Part shown: positions 45,621 through 56,465 of the stretch, one piece after another
How positions within the stretch are numbered: the first letter of the stretch is position 1
How the letters are laid out: each line of letters starts with the position of its first letter
Source of the DNA: Varanus komodoensis
Lineage: Eukaryota; Chordata; Lepidosauria; Squamata; Varanidae
Assembly: GCF_004798865.1 (NCBI RefSeq)
Contig: NW_025336009.1
Coordinates: 236,474-300,473 of the forward strand
Length of the DNA: 64,000 nt
Direction: 5' to 3'
Notes under the pieces: generated by a model
The model's database searches: none
Seen by the model: only the letters and a program-made list of their open reading frames with translations
Told to the model about the DNA's origin: nothing
Made by a program: the position numbers and the translations under genes

Positions 45621-46388
45621 TGTTGCACACTGTTGCAAAACAAGGGAAGGCCTGGCTGAAGCTGCTTTCTCTGTAGCCTTTCACTGTGCAGGAACACTTG
45701 GGGGGGTGGCTCTGCTGCTTAAAAATCCCCTGATCATGGACTGGCTTGCCAGGCATCCTCCTGGTGAGGAAGGGATGGCAGCCACCCTAGCCAGGGAATG
45801 CTGATGAAGCCACTACTCATTCCTCTCATCTGCACAGGCATGTACACATTCACATACACATGCAAACTAGTAACTGAGGGAACAGAACATTCTCCCTAAC
45901 TAACAACAGAGTCTCCACGACAAAGGAAGAAGAGTACAACACACATTGCACTTTCACAATATATTTTACAGATGCAATAGCTTTGGGGCAACTGGGGAGG
46001 GCGAAGAAAAGTAGGAATCCAGGGAAGCAGTAGGCAGTTTGCTTTCTGCCCACCACTGCCAGCTGCAACTGGCCCTCCAGCACTAATGCTCAAATCAAAA
46101 TCAGCTGCTATTGGGGTTTTTTTTAAAGGTAGACAGTTCCTTGACAAGAAGTTTATACCTGATGATCTACAAGTGAAATTAACTTTTGAGGGCTTGATGC
46201 TGACAAGAGGTAGTATCTGCAAAAGGTCAATGAACAGAAAACATTACAAAATGCTATAGAAGAAACAAAAATTAAGCCAGGAAGTTGCAAAAGGATGTTT
46301 CAAGTTTCTTCTCTTAGCATTTTGCTTTGTTTTTGGTTACAACTGACTGGTAGGTTACTCAGTCATATGTTTTACTTTTTCATTTTAC
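45621..46388. other. CABIN1 intron, nothing recognised
   Basis: No exon or repeat identified between the DIRS gag remnant and the CABIN1 exon donor at 46389. Confidence 0.45.
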
Positions 46389-46649
46389 CTCCAAGGCCTC
46401 CATTGCAAGCTCTGGTGGATTATGATAGTGGATCTTCTTGGGATAGCGGGCTGCTTCTTCATGCAGAAAGTGACCTGCCTGCTTGTAATGAAAAAGGTAG
46501 ACCACCGGAGGTTGTTTTTGTTTTTCTGCAATCTTCCCCAGCATGTAGTGGATCAGCCACTCCTCTTCATCTCCATCCCCCTCGCAGTGAGAAGCTGAAG
46601 TGAAGCAGTGCCTGGCTGTCTCCAGCATGCTGTTCCGTCGTTCTTCCAT
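46389..46649 (-). CDS. CABIN1: CABIN1 exon encoding [10 protein letters not shown]...AMEALE (87 codons)
   Basis: This exon is 261 bp, phase 0 at both ends, with a CTTGCAG acceptor before ATG GAA and a GAG/GTAAAA donor. The peptide carries [20 protein letters not shown], the acidic [16 protein letters not shown] segment and [19 protein letters not shown]. All are diagnostic for CABIN1. The internal Met that opens the exon is not a translation start; it follows ...SEVVQQ of the previous exon, only 104 bp away. This is the third of a tight cluster of three exons. Confidence 0.95.
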
Positions 46650-46753
46650 CTGCAAGAGGAAAACCACTTATGGTCAAAGAGCAGCAGCAGGAGCCATCTG
46701 TGATGGCTGATTTAGCATAGTCAGTCATTACAAACCTATGGTTAAGCTCTCAC

Positions 46754-47015
46754 CTGCTGCACCACTTCTGATGGCAATTCTGACTTCCACTGCTTAAGCT
46801 GCCTAGATGCAAAAGAATGCAGAGCATAGGAAATGGTGCCATATTCAATCCATAGGGAAAGGTTGGAACCATCAATTTCAAGGGCTCTTTTGAAACAGTT
46901 CAGAACTGGAGTGGAGTGCTTCCAAATCAGACTATCACTCTTCAATTCATTGGAGTTCAACTTGTCTTGAATGCGACTGGCCCGAGCCAAAGCCATGCCA
47001 GCCCAAGAGTCAAAC
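46754..47015 (-). CDS. CABIN1: CABIN1 exon encoding [10 protein letters not shown]...SEVVQQ
   Basis: This exon is 262 bp. The first G completes the split Arg codon from the previous exon; then 87 whole codons follow, ending CAG before GTGAGA. The peptide includes [38 protein letters not shown] and [19 protein letters not shown], the TPR-like repeats of CABIN1. Differences from human as I recall it are conservative (for example SLIWKHS for GPIWKHA). The 454-bp intron on its 5' side contains a CR1 3' tail. Confidence 0.95.
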
Positions 47016-47089
47016 CTGAAAGAGTAACATGTACCATCAGCCAGGAAAACCCTTTTCGATTTTTGATCCAGCTAAGAACAGAAGAAGAG

Positions 47090-47462
47090 ATTTGCTGGGA
47101 CCTTTCTGGTCCAAAGGCTCTCTAGTCCAACATTCTATGCCAACAGTAGCCACCTTCAACAGGGAGCCCACAGCAGAACATGAGAATTAACCTCATACTT
47201 TCATTTGGGTTCCCTAACAACTTGCATCCAGAGGCATACTGCTGATAACCTTATTCTACCCCTCAATTTGTCAAATCCCCCTTTAAAACCAAACAAGTTG
47301 GTGGCCATCACATCTCATGGCAGCAAATTCCATAACTGATTACTTCCTTTTCTCTGCCCTGCGTCTCCCACCACCCAGATTCTTCAGATGACCCCCAGTA
47401 AAGGAGGATTTCTCCTTCCTCCATTCCCTGCACAACTTCCTAAATGTCCAACACAGTCCTAC
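47090..47462 (-). mobile_element. CR1 LINE 3' end within a short CABIN1 intron
   Basis: Inverted CR1-type 3' sequence: gttggtggccatcacatctc atggcagcaa, ttccataactgattacttcc. It occupies most of the 454-bp intron between the exons at 47470 and 47015, stopping a few bases from the donor. Confidence 0.6.
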
Positions 47463-47469
47463 AACTGAC

Positions 47470-47615
47470 CTGTTAGGGCAGATGCAGATATCATGCATGT
47501 AGAACTTGATGGCCTTGGACTGTTCTTTGTTCTTGAAGTGGTAATCAGCCAGGAGGTAGTACAGCTCTGTCACAACAGGAGGAGAAGAGTCTGCACCCTC
47601 TGGAAGAGCTGGAAC
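47470..47615 (-). CDS. CABIN1: CABIN1 exon encoding [10 protein letters not shown]...ICICPNR
   Basis: This exon is 146 bp. It enters in phase 0 after a GTTAG acceptor and leaves in phase 2 at a CAG/GTCAGT donor. It encodes [15 protein letters not shown], then [20 protein letters not shown], then [13 protein letters not shown], with AG left to make the first two bases of an Arg codon completed by the next exon. The [18 protein letters not shown] stretch is a TPR-like helix pair and is essentially invariant against human. It is separated by about 13.6 kb from the previous exon, an intron that holds a DIRS, CR1, BovB and L2 copies. Confidence 0.95.
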
Positions 47616-47929
47616 CTAACAATAAAGAGAAACACAACATTTGTGCACAAGTTCAGTGAACAGGTAGGCAGGCTTACGATAAAGACCTTCTTGCTTCATC
47701 CTTTTCTATGGGAGGAGAACTCTTCTAGTATAACAGAGAAAAACCTAGAATACATAAGATGCTGACTCAGAGAATAGCCTACCAAAATATAGAGAAAAAG
47801 CACCAAGACAGGAGAAAAGAAGCCATTATCAAGACTCCAATTATTTTAACCAAAGTCAGAGAAGCTTTTGGCTCTTGCCTCTTGGCAGAGCAGCGGAGCA
47901 GCAGAGGATGGGAAAGAGTGCTGAGGATG

Positions 47930-48672
47930 GCCAGGGGACTGGTGAACACAAGGTAGGAGCTGGGCAGGGGGACAGCAGGGGGACAGGAGCAGCAGAGAGG
48001 AAGGGGTGGGGCCAGAGAGGCTAGAGGGGCCAAGAGGAAGCAGGGGGGTGGGGTCACCAGCCTGAGAGGCTTATAAGGCATCGTTCCTTGTCTGCATCCC
48101 TTAGCTGTGTCTCAGGCTGCCCCGCAACTCCCTTCCTTGGGGGCAGATTTGTTTTTTTTCCTAATTTAAATTTTATTTTATCCTTGTGTGTGTGGGTGGG
48201 TTTTTGTATGCAAGAACTAAGCGAGTGAGGACAGACAAGGTGGGGGACCAAGGTAGGGTCTCTGAGGGGTTCCCAATGGCGGGCCATGTGTTGCTGTCCA
48301 CTGCGACAGCTGCGACATGTTCACGCTTCTCTCCCAAGAGAGGCAAGGCCTCCTCCTTCTCCTGGCACTGAACTGGAGCTGGGAAGCAGGTTCTCTCCGC
48401 TTGGGGAGACTGGGGCTGCTGAGGCCTTGGGGGTCCAGCAGGACCCCCAGCCTGGGACCACAGGGGGCTGCTGCAGGAGAGGCGAGAGCCAGGGCACAGC
48501 TGCCTACCACCACTGGCAAGAGATGGCAGTGGGTGATCGTCGTCGGGGATTCCCTGCTGAGGGGCACTGAGGCGGTGGTGTGCCGCCCCGACCTTGAGGT
48601 GAGCATTGGACATTACAAAGGTACCAGGCCCTGATGGGTTACACCCAAGAGTACTTCAAGAATTGGCAGGCT
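47930..48672 (+). mobile_element. CR1 LINE 5' region and ORF1 fused to a piece of ORF2
   Basis: GC-rich 5' sequence is followed by CR1 ORF1 (WQWVIVVGDSLLRGTEAVVC RPD near 48525-48600), the esterase-like motif of CR1 ORF1. At about 48615 it jumps to an ORF2 segment (VPGPDGLHPRVLQELAG-like in a shifted frame) and ends at the DIRS copy starting at 48673. So a large internal block has been lost. Confidence 0.75.
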
Positions 48673-50099
48673 TAGTGAGTCCATGGAGAATGACAAACAG
48701 ATTCCAAGATGGAGGAGGATGTTTGAGAGGAGGAGTTAGATTGAGAATCCCCTTGAGAAATTTGTCAATTAGGGGATGTGAGTAAACTGAACATCCTTGA
48801 ATATGAATGTGAAAGGCTGAGATAGCAGCCATATAAACCTTGAGAGTAGGAGAGGCCTTTCTTATATAGTGAGTTCAAGAACAGAAGGATTTGAACTGGA
48901 GAGGCTATGACTGGGGGAAAGTTATGTTGGTTTGCAAAAGTAGTAAACACTGCCCACTTTGTACTGTATGACCTGTGAGTATGGATGAAAGGAAGTGTCT
49001 AAGACTAGCTTAAGGTCGGGAGTTATGTCTGTCAATGGGACAAAGTCTGTTGAATTCTCCATGCAGTGTGTTGGAGTGTTGACAGGCTGGGATGGACTAT
49101 CTTGCCACGATCATGTGAGAGGAGGTCATGTTGGTATGGTAAATGAAAGAAAGTCTTGTTGGCTAGGATGAGTAGGAGGGGAGTGCTGTCTGGGCCACCA
49201 TGGAATGATGAGGATGGCATTCATATGTTCCTGAGAGATCTTTGCGAGCATTTTTGGAGTCAGAGAAAATGATTCCATTTCAACAGATAGAATAATTTCC
49301 TGCTTAAGATAGGAGAATGGTGTTTCCAAGGGAGTGAGTGCCTAGGCTGGCCCTTAAGCAGAAATGGTCACACACCATGTTGTATTCGATAGTGAACAGG
49401 TCTACCTGGGGAACACCCCAACGATTCCACAGGATTTGGGGGACTGTGGGGTGGAGTTCCAACTCGTGACATTTGGTGAAAGTCCTGCTGAAGGAGTCTG
49501 CGAGGACATTACTGGTACCTATCACATGAAGGCAGTCAAAGAGGTCTGCTTGGTGGTACATCAGTGCCAGATGGTGGTGGAGAGGGAGGCAAGCTGGTTT
49601 GACCTGGTTCCACTCTGTTTGTTTATATATGCATTGTCTGTGAGTCCTCTGACATGGCAACCTCAAACATGAATCTGGAAGGCAACAAGGGCCTTCTTGA
49701 TCACCAAGAGTTCCAAGAAATTGGTATGGTGGCAACCTTCTTGGAGGCTCCATCTGGCCTGAATGGTAGCTTGGCTGCAATGAGCACCCCATCAAAGGAG
49801 AGAGGCATCTGTTACAACAGTCACTTGAGGGTCCTCAGGAGAGAAATGGGCTCCAATTGCTGTGTTGGCCTCTTCTGTCCACCAACATAGGGACTTAGGG
49901 ACCCAAGGTGGAGGAGAAAGTCTGGTATGGTGTGGTTGAGTTGTGGTATTGAAAGATCCTAGGAACCACAGTTGAAGAGGTCTGATAAACTGTCAGGCTA
50001 GAGGGACAACTGGGATCGCCAAGGACATCAAACCTAGGGTTGTCTAGGATTAATATGGGAGTTGGTGATGGAGTGTCAATCAGTGAACTGACCTCTCTG

Positions 50100-50345
50100 G
50101 TTTGTTTGTTTGTTTATTTCCCCAATTTATATCCTGCCTTTTTCCTACAAAGGGCTCAAGGCAGCTTACATCATTCTCCTCCTCCATCTTCTCCCCACAA
50201 CAACAACCCTGTGAGGTAGAGGTTGGGCTGAGAGTCTGTGACTGGCCCAAAGTCACGCAGTTGGCTCCATGGCTGAGCGGGGACTAGAACCCAGATCTTG
50301 TGAGTCCCAGTCCCATGCTCTTTAACCACTATACCACAGACACTC
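50100..50345 (-). mobile_element. tRNA-derived SINE, full copy inside DIRS copy E
   Basis: Inverted SINE: (tttg)n tail side at left, cctgcctttttcctacaaag, accctgtgaggtagagg, tgactggcccaaagtcac, and the tRNA-like head at right with B-box-like ggttctagtcc on the minus strand (plus: ggactagaaccc) and an A-box-like tagtggttaaag. It lies in the RNase H/RT part of copy E. Confidence 0.85.
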
Positions 50346-52168
50346 TGTCTCTCGAGAGGAAGGCTTTCACTGGTACCGTTTTGAATCTGGCTTCGATGAA
50401 GCTGATCGACTGGGTAGGAGAGAGGTGAGATTTGGCTGAGTTAATATAGAGTCCAGGACAAGTGAGCAGACAGCAAGTAAATTCTGTGGCTTTGAGACAG
50501 GCTTCTTGAGAGTGGGCTACAATAAGCCAGTCATCTGTGTAAGAGTATATATGACTATCATAAAGACAGACGTAGGCACAAACAACTGCCATGCATTTGC
50601 TGAATACATGGGGCGGGCTGTTGCTAACCCAAAAGAAAGAACTGTAAATTGAAAAGTCTGGCCATTTACTTGAAAACGGAGAAGATGCCTGTAGGATCCC
50701 TTGATTGCGATGTGAAAATATGCATCCTTTAAGGTCAATGGATGTGAACCATACATCCTTGGAGAGGAGAGGGAAGATGGGTTGTAGAAAGACCATCCTG
50801 AAATGTTTTGGTCGGATATGTTTATTGAAGGAGTATAGATCCAGGATAGGACGAAGACCTCAGTCCTTTTCAGGGGCCATAAAATACCTGGAATAAAAAT
50901 CAGGGGTATTAGGTGGTGTGCGTTCTATAACTTCCTTGTGAAATAAGGTGAAGATTTCATCTAGGAAGGGAAATGATGGAGTAGTCCATTTTGGTACTGT
51001 GAAATGAGGGAGAGTATGAAACTCGATACAGTACCCATGGGCAATAATAGATCAAACTCAAGAATCCAAGGTGATGGCAGCCCAGGAACAGAAAAAGGAC
51101 TGGAGATGATGGTTGAAACAAAGGGGAGAAACAACAGGCATTTGAAAGAGGCACAGGTGTCTCCTGAAATCGTCTACAAGATGAATAGATCCATGTTAAG
51201 GGATCCTGGTGCCTGGGTTCCCGGCAAGTGGCATGCAGTGACCAGAAGGCGTCAGAGCTGGTGGCAGGGATCCTGGTGCCTGGGTTGGGTGGTAGTATGT
51301 CTAGTAGTAGTGGTGGCAGGTGTCCTTGACTGGTAAGCATAAGAAGATCTGTGTCATTTACGAGAAGTATATGGCTTCTGGGGCAGCATCTGATTGAGTC
51401 CCATGTGGTGTGCAGTACTCCTAGCTTTCTGGACAGAATCCATACAATCATCTGTGGTCTCATGAAATAGACCAGCACTGTGAAATGGCATATCCTTAAT
51501 TTTTGCTTTTGCTTTGACAGATAGTCCCGATGACCAAAGGCATGCGAAGCCATGTGAGACCAATTGCCCCAGCCATGTTCCATGCGCCATCCTCTGCTTG
51601 ATGTCGAGCTTGGTGTCTGACCAGGTGAGTGGCTTCATTTTTAATCTCGTTTGCTAAGTCCTGAGCAGCTTTTGGTAGAGAAGAGAATAGGGATGCAATC
51701 CTATCCCAAAGCATGAGGTGGTACCTAGACATAGTGGCTTGGTAGTCGGCCATCTTTATGGAGAGAGTTGCAGATGAATAGAAGCAACGGCCGTCTGATG
51801 GAGTGGCATGTTCTCTTCTGGAGTGGGATTGAGCAGACTCGACAATAATGGAATTTGGTCAATGGTGATGAAAAAGAAACTCAGCATCTTTTTCCTGGTC
51901 TCAATACATATTTTTGAGTCAGCAAGGTGGAGGAGCTACTGATGCCAGGGATTTCTGCTGGTGTCGTACTGCACATGATGGTAACTGATTGGCAGACTCT
52001 GCATAAACGGCTTCAAAGCCTGGACCTTTCGCTCTGGTAGGCTCCTGTCTGTAGGCTCCTGTCTAGGGTTAAGTCCTAGACTATGAGTCATGCAGAGGAC
52101 CTGAGAGAAAAAAAGTCCCAAGTTCTCTCTGGTGTCCATGAAAAATCAAGTGTCATTGTGGAGATACT

Positions 52169-52505
52169 TAGAAACACAGAAACAGAGCGAGTCAGAAGGG
52201 GCCTCCCGGGCCATCTAGTCTGACCTCTGGCACCAGCCGGCTCCACTCACGACATGCCCACCATGTGCACGTCCAGCCTATCCTTGAACACCCGCACCAA
52301 TGGGGCCTCAATGACCTCTCGTGGAAGCCCATTCCACACCCTCGGGGTCCTGACTGTCAGGAAGTGCTTCCTGGCATCCAAATGGAACTTTGGCTCCGAG
52401 CTTGGCTCTGTTGTAGTGTGTCCTGCCTTCCTCTGCAGGGGAGAACAGGTCTCTACCCATCTCCGTGTGTCATCCCCTCACATACCTGTATGTTGCCAAC
52501 GAGAG
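52169..52505 (-). mobile_element. CR1 LINE 3' end inside DIRS copy E
   Basis: Inverted CR1 3' tail: cagagcgagtcagaaggggc ctcccgggccatctagtctg, cgacatgcccaccatgtgca, aggaagtgcttcctggcatc, then the upstream part with cttcctctgcaggggagaac. It interrupts the gag-like region of copy E. Confidence 0.85.
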
Positions 52506-53898
52506 TGAAAGTCAGGAGAGGACGCTCCTGAGACTGAAGTGTATCATCCTTGCTCTGAATGGTGTTCTGTTCTGTGAGTAAGGTGGCTAGGTAGAGTAGA
52601 TGGAGGTCGTCTATTAGAGAAGCAAATTATTTTAGTGGGGTCTCAGCTAGTCTCATCAAATGGGATGCACAGACTAGGACCTGATAAAGGATTGTGATCT
52701 GAATCCGAAGGGCTCCAATGTGACCCTTCTTGCCTGGAATCAATGAATCCCCATCGTTCCACATAATAATCGGTGTTGAAATCCCCTTGATATCTTAAGG
52801 GGGTTTAATGTCTTTTATGCAAAAGGAATTGAGAGAGGTGTCTATGCCTTTGCTGTTCTGATTGGGGGAAACACTCAGAACTGAAGGTGAAAGAGAGAGC
52901 TGTTTCCGTACAGAGAAATGATCAGATTTAGGAAGCTGAGCTGGAGAGGGATCACAAATCTCTCCCTCCGACACCAAAGTGCTTCTCAGAGGCTGGGAAG
53001 AAGGCTCCTGAGACTGCCTTGGAGTTGGAACAGAGGGTCTGCTTTGCTCTTGTAATGGCACTGCATCTCCAGTACACAGGAGGCCAGCTGGTAGTGAAGA
53101 TTCTGTGCATGTCTGGGCACTCTTAATGTTCCCCTTCTCTTTGCTAAGAGAGGGTAAGGGTGAGTGAGTGATTTAGATGCTAAGGGTGAGTGATTTAGAT
53201 GGTTTCACCTTCTTGTCTTTTGACACTTTAGGAATTTTTGCCAGTGGGGAGCCAGTGTCTTTTGCATGGTTGTAGGAGGAAGCTCCAACATAGATGGTCG
53301 TGGATCTTCTGTGTGTAGGGTGTGGCTCCAAAGCTCAGCTTTCAGTTGGTCAGCTCAGTGTTTTCTTGCCTGCTTAGTGAAAGCTTGGCAATGATAGCAA
53401 GAATCAACAACATGAGATTCTCCCAAGGAAAACAGGCAGAGAATGGCTGTCTCTAGGAAGGAGTTTGCTGCTGCACATGGTACAATTGCGAAATGGAGCC
53501 TTGAGTGCCATTTTGTCTCTATGATCAGGCGTGATGAAGAATAGGGCTTAGCAATATACTGGCTAGAACTCCCACTGTCAAAGTTAGTCTTACATTTTTG
53601 TTTTTTGTTTTGCTTTGAGCAGAACAGTATGGAACAAGAGGAAGAAGGAGACCTGTGAACAGGCAAGAGTTGTCAGAGACAAACAAATTGTAAGGTAAGT
53701 AGGAAAAGAACTTCCTGATGCACTCATGATGGCGGTCAAAGAACTGAGGTCTTGACAGAAGCCCTGCCCTTACACTAGTCACGTCTGGGACTGGGCTCCT
53801 GCCAAATATTAATTAATCAGCTTCGGAATCTTCCCAAAACTGCTCCACACATGCATGAAGAGCCCATATGTGTGATGCACAGAGACCACAAAGAATAA

Positions 53899-54200
53899 CA
53901 GAACTCTGCAAATCCCAAAGAAAGAATCAAGCAGTTTCTCCCCAGCATCACCTTCTGGAATCCATCGTCCAAGCAGGAACAAAACTACCACAGAGCGCAG
54001 CCCCCCTATCTATTCCCCAACAGTGGAAGGATACCACTGTTGGTGGCACTGAAAACTTCTGAAAGATCCAGAGGGGTCAACAGGGTTGCACAGGGGTTCT
54101 TCTGTAAGGCACCCAAGACAGTTTTCAGGCTTGAAGCACAGATTAGTACATCCATTTTACTCTAGAAAATATTGAGGTGGCTGCAGATGAAAGCTTGTCT
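53899..54200 (-). mobile_element. L2 LINE fragment, old
   Basis: Inverted L2 RT remnants: catcaccttctggaatccat and gaaaacttctgaaagatcc, the counterparts of caccaccttctggaatcg and gaaagctgctgagaggtcc in the younger copy at 57480-57610. Confidence 0.55.
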
Positions 54201-54890
54201 TCTTTATCACCTTTATCACCTGAAGCATCACCCATGAACACAGTGATGCTCCTCAGATACCTCAGAGTCTTTGAAGAGGCCCATGAATTGTTCTTTCCTC
54301 CTGAGAAGTCAGAAGCAGTCTCTCATGGCATCTCATAGAATTCTAGCCTCATAATCTTTCGTTCTAGCCTTGTCTAAGTTTAAAATTTCCACTCTATAAA
54401 GCCTAGGGGTCCTACACTAGCTGTAATACAAGGGACATTTGGCTTGTAGAGGTACCTTATCTGACCTGCAGGAACATGGGCTGTCCTGACAAACCTTTCC
54501 TCTAGCCCCAGCTCCCTGAAAACTATTAGGGGCTTGAGGAGCCTAGGGAGAACAGGATTGCACAAAGTGGACAGGATTACACACCAGGGCAGCTCATTTA
54601 GTCCATCCTCCAGGTGGGGCAGCATCCCTGATTAGGGGACTTCCTTTCTGGCTTCTTTTCTGGGAAAGATAGAAAATCCCTGTAATATTATCAGGATGTA
54701 TTTCTCTTATCTATTGTCCTTTCTGGCCAAAGAGTAAATTTTTTAAAAGGATAAATATTCTTGAACTCATCCATCTGCTTGCATGCAGCAAAGGGTCCAA
54801 AATACAAGAAGAAATGGGGCAGACTACTCCAAAATTTTATTAAAATGGAAGATCTTGCATTAATGTACTTTATAAAGTGTGTTTGTACAA
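54201..54890. other. Unassigned intron sequence
   Basis: No host exon or repeat recognised. Confidence 0.4.
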
Positions 54891-54976
54891 TTATATACTT
54901 GTTGTGAGTCGCCCCGAGGCTTTGTTGCGATGGGGGTGGCATAAAAATGTTTTAAATAAATAAATAAATAAATAAA
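54891..54976 (+). mobile_element. L2-type 3' tail with (AAAT)n
   Basis: gagtcgccccgaggctttgt tgcgatggggg, then (aaat)n, matches the L2 tail at 38985-39050. Confidence 0.75.
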
Positions 54977-55929
54977 ACTAATAGAAGATAACTTTGCATG
55001 TCTGACTAGAACCAATGCATTCATCTTTCTGGCACCAGGTTAAGACTCTTCACACCCAGGCATATGATAGCATATGATTTATGTCAGTTGTTTCTAACAG
55101 GTCCAAAATCCTACAGTAAATGTTTAGCTGTTTAAATTGGGTTAACTTTTGAAGGTTAGAAATTTTATATTCTCTTGTACTGTGATGCATATTTTTTGTT
55201 TAGTTCCAAGAGAGCATCAGCTATTGGGCAGTATAGAAATAAAATTAATAAAATACCAGAAGGCAAAGACTGTCCAAGTAGAGTTTAGAGCAGGGCTGCT
55301 GCAACTCAGGCTGGTGGACAAAACTGAGCCTGCCTGGAATCCTGAACTTGCCCTGCCAGGGTTGCTCAGATGGGTCAGCCACCTCCCCTCAAGTGGCAGT
55401 TTTCTGGCTTCTGCATTCTGAAAGGTTGAAACGCCCGTCCTGAGGTTTTGCTCTTAAACATACTGGTGCTGTTGGCCCTGTTCTCTTGGGGATTTGCTTC
55501 CACCCACCCCTGGAATGTGCCTTCTCCTTCCTGCTGAACAGAAGAAGTTCACCCCATCTTCACTGTCTTATCTGTTCTGTTCACAGCTGGCCCATGGGAG
55601 GAGTCATTCCTATCATCTGACTCACTGACAGGCAAAGGAGATATAGAGTCCCTTCAACTTAGCTCCCTGGTCTTCACATCCTTGCACTGATCCTGACTAA
55701 TCTTTTGTTTCTGAGAAGTGCTTTCAGTGGGGCAGCCAGACTCTCCCTCCCTCCCTCCCTCCCTCCCTCCCTCCCTCCAAGGTAAGTATCTCATAGCTGT
55801 GTCCCTCCAATATGCCTTGTGATACACAGACACTTCTCCTAATCTAGCTGACTAATAAGTGATGGGGTTGTGTAGAGAAAACCTACCTCAGGATCATTTT
55901 TGACTGGCAGCCAAAAAATTGGAAAGATG
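54977..55929. other. Unassigned intron sequence with a (CTCC)n run
   Basis: An L2-like tail (gggcagtatagaaat) is at 55225-55240 and a (ctcc)n microsatellite at 55741-55778. Nothing else recognised. Confidence 0.45.
55741..55778 (+). repeat. (CTCC)n microsatellite
   Basis: About nine perfect ctcc units. Confidence 0.97.
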
Positions 55930-56139
55930 GCAACAGGTGAACTGCTCTTGGAAGGTCATTCCATAGATGGGATGCAGCCAATGAGAAGGCCCATCTTCTA
56001 TCTGTCATCCTCCTTACCTCCTTGGAGGATGGATCTCACAGAAGGGCCTCCTCTCCCAATCTTAGGGACCAGGTAGGTACATATGGGAGTGGGGGAGCCT
56101 TCAGGTATCCTGAACCCTAACTGTTTATGGTTTTATGTT
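55930..56139 (-). mobile_element. L2 LINE 3' fragment, old
   Basis: Inverted L2 C-terminal/3' sequence (ggtcattccatagatgggat, cagaagggcctcctctccc, gccttcaggtatcctgaacc) parallel to 56570-56750 of the younger copy. Confidence 0.65.
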
Positions 56140-56465
56140 TCTTGTTGTTCAGTTGCAAAGTCATGTCCAACTCTCTGCAACCCCATGGACCACAGTATGC
56201 CAGGCTCTCCTCAACTATCCCCCAGAGTCCACCCAACCCCACGCCCACTGCACCAATGACTCCATCTAGCCATCTCATCCTCTTTTTGCCTTCAATCATT
56301 CCCAGCACCAGGGTCATTTCCAATGAGTTCTTCCTTCTCATCCGTGGCCAAAGGATTTGAGCTTCAGTTTCAGTATCTGTCCTTCTAGATAACAGTAAGG
56401 GTTGATTTCCTTTAGGATTGACTGATTAGATCTCTTTGCAGTCCAAGGGTCTCTCAGGATTTTAA
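56140..56465 (-). mobile_element. BovB/RTE LINE 3' end
   Basis: The minus strand reads RMRWLDGVIGAVGVGLGGL... and LQLNN at its tail, the same C-terminus as the copy ending at 6343, then upstream RSNQSILKEIN. Starts at a ttgttgttcag tail. Confidence 0.8.

Larger units (their letters stand above)
48673..53898 (-). mobile_element. DIRS retrotransposon (copy E), left end missing
   Basis: Same lineage as copy A. Minus-strand parts: tyrosine recombinase piece about 48673-48990, RNase H about 49000-49990 (WNQVKPACLPLHHHLALM region), reverse transcriptase about 50345-51050 (HIYSYTDDWLIVAHSQE), gag-like about 51350-53500 (CLFSLGESHVVDSCYHCQAF). The 5' terminal repeat is at about 53700-53890, matching 19850-20022. 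A SINE (50100-50345) and a CR1 tail (52169-52505) interrupt it. Fossil, middle age, many breaks. Confidence 0.85.

Noticed and set aside
48186-48613. Minus-strand Pro/Ser-rich frames
   Set aside because: They are antisense to the CR1 5' region and ORF1.
55741-55778. Regular repeats as a CRISPR-like array
   Set aside because: It is a simple (ctcc)n microsatellite in a vertebrate intron without spacers.
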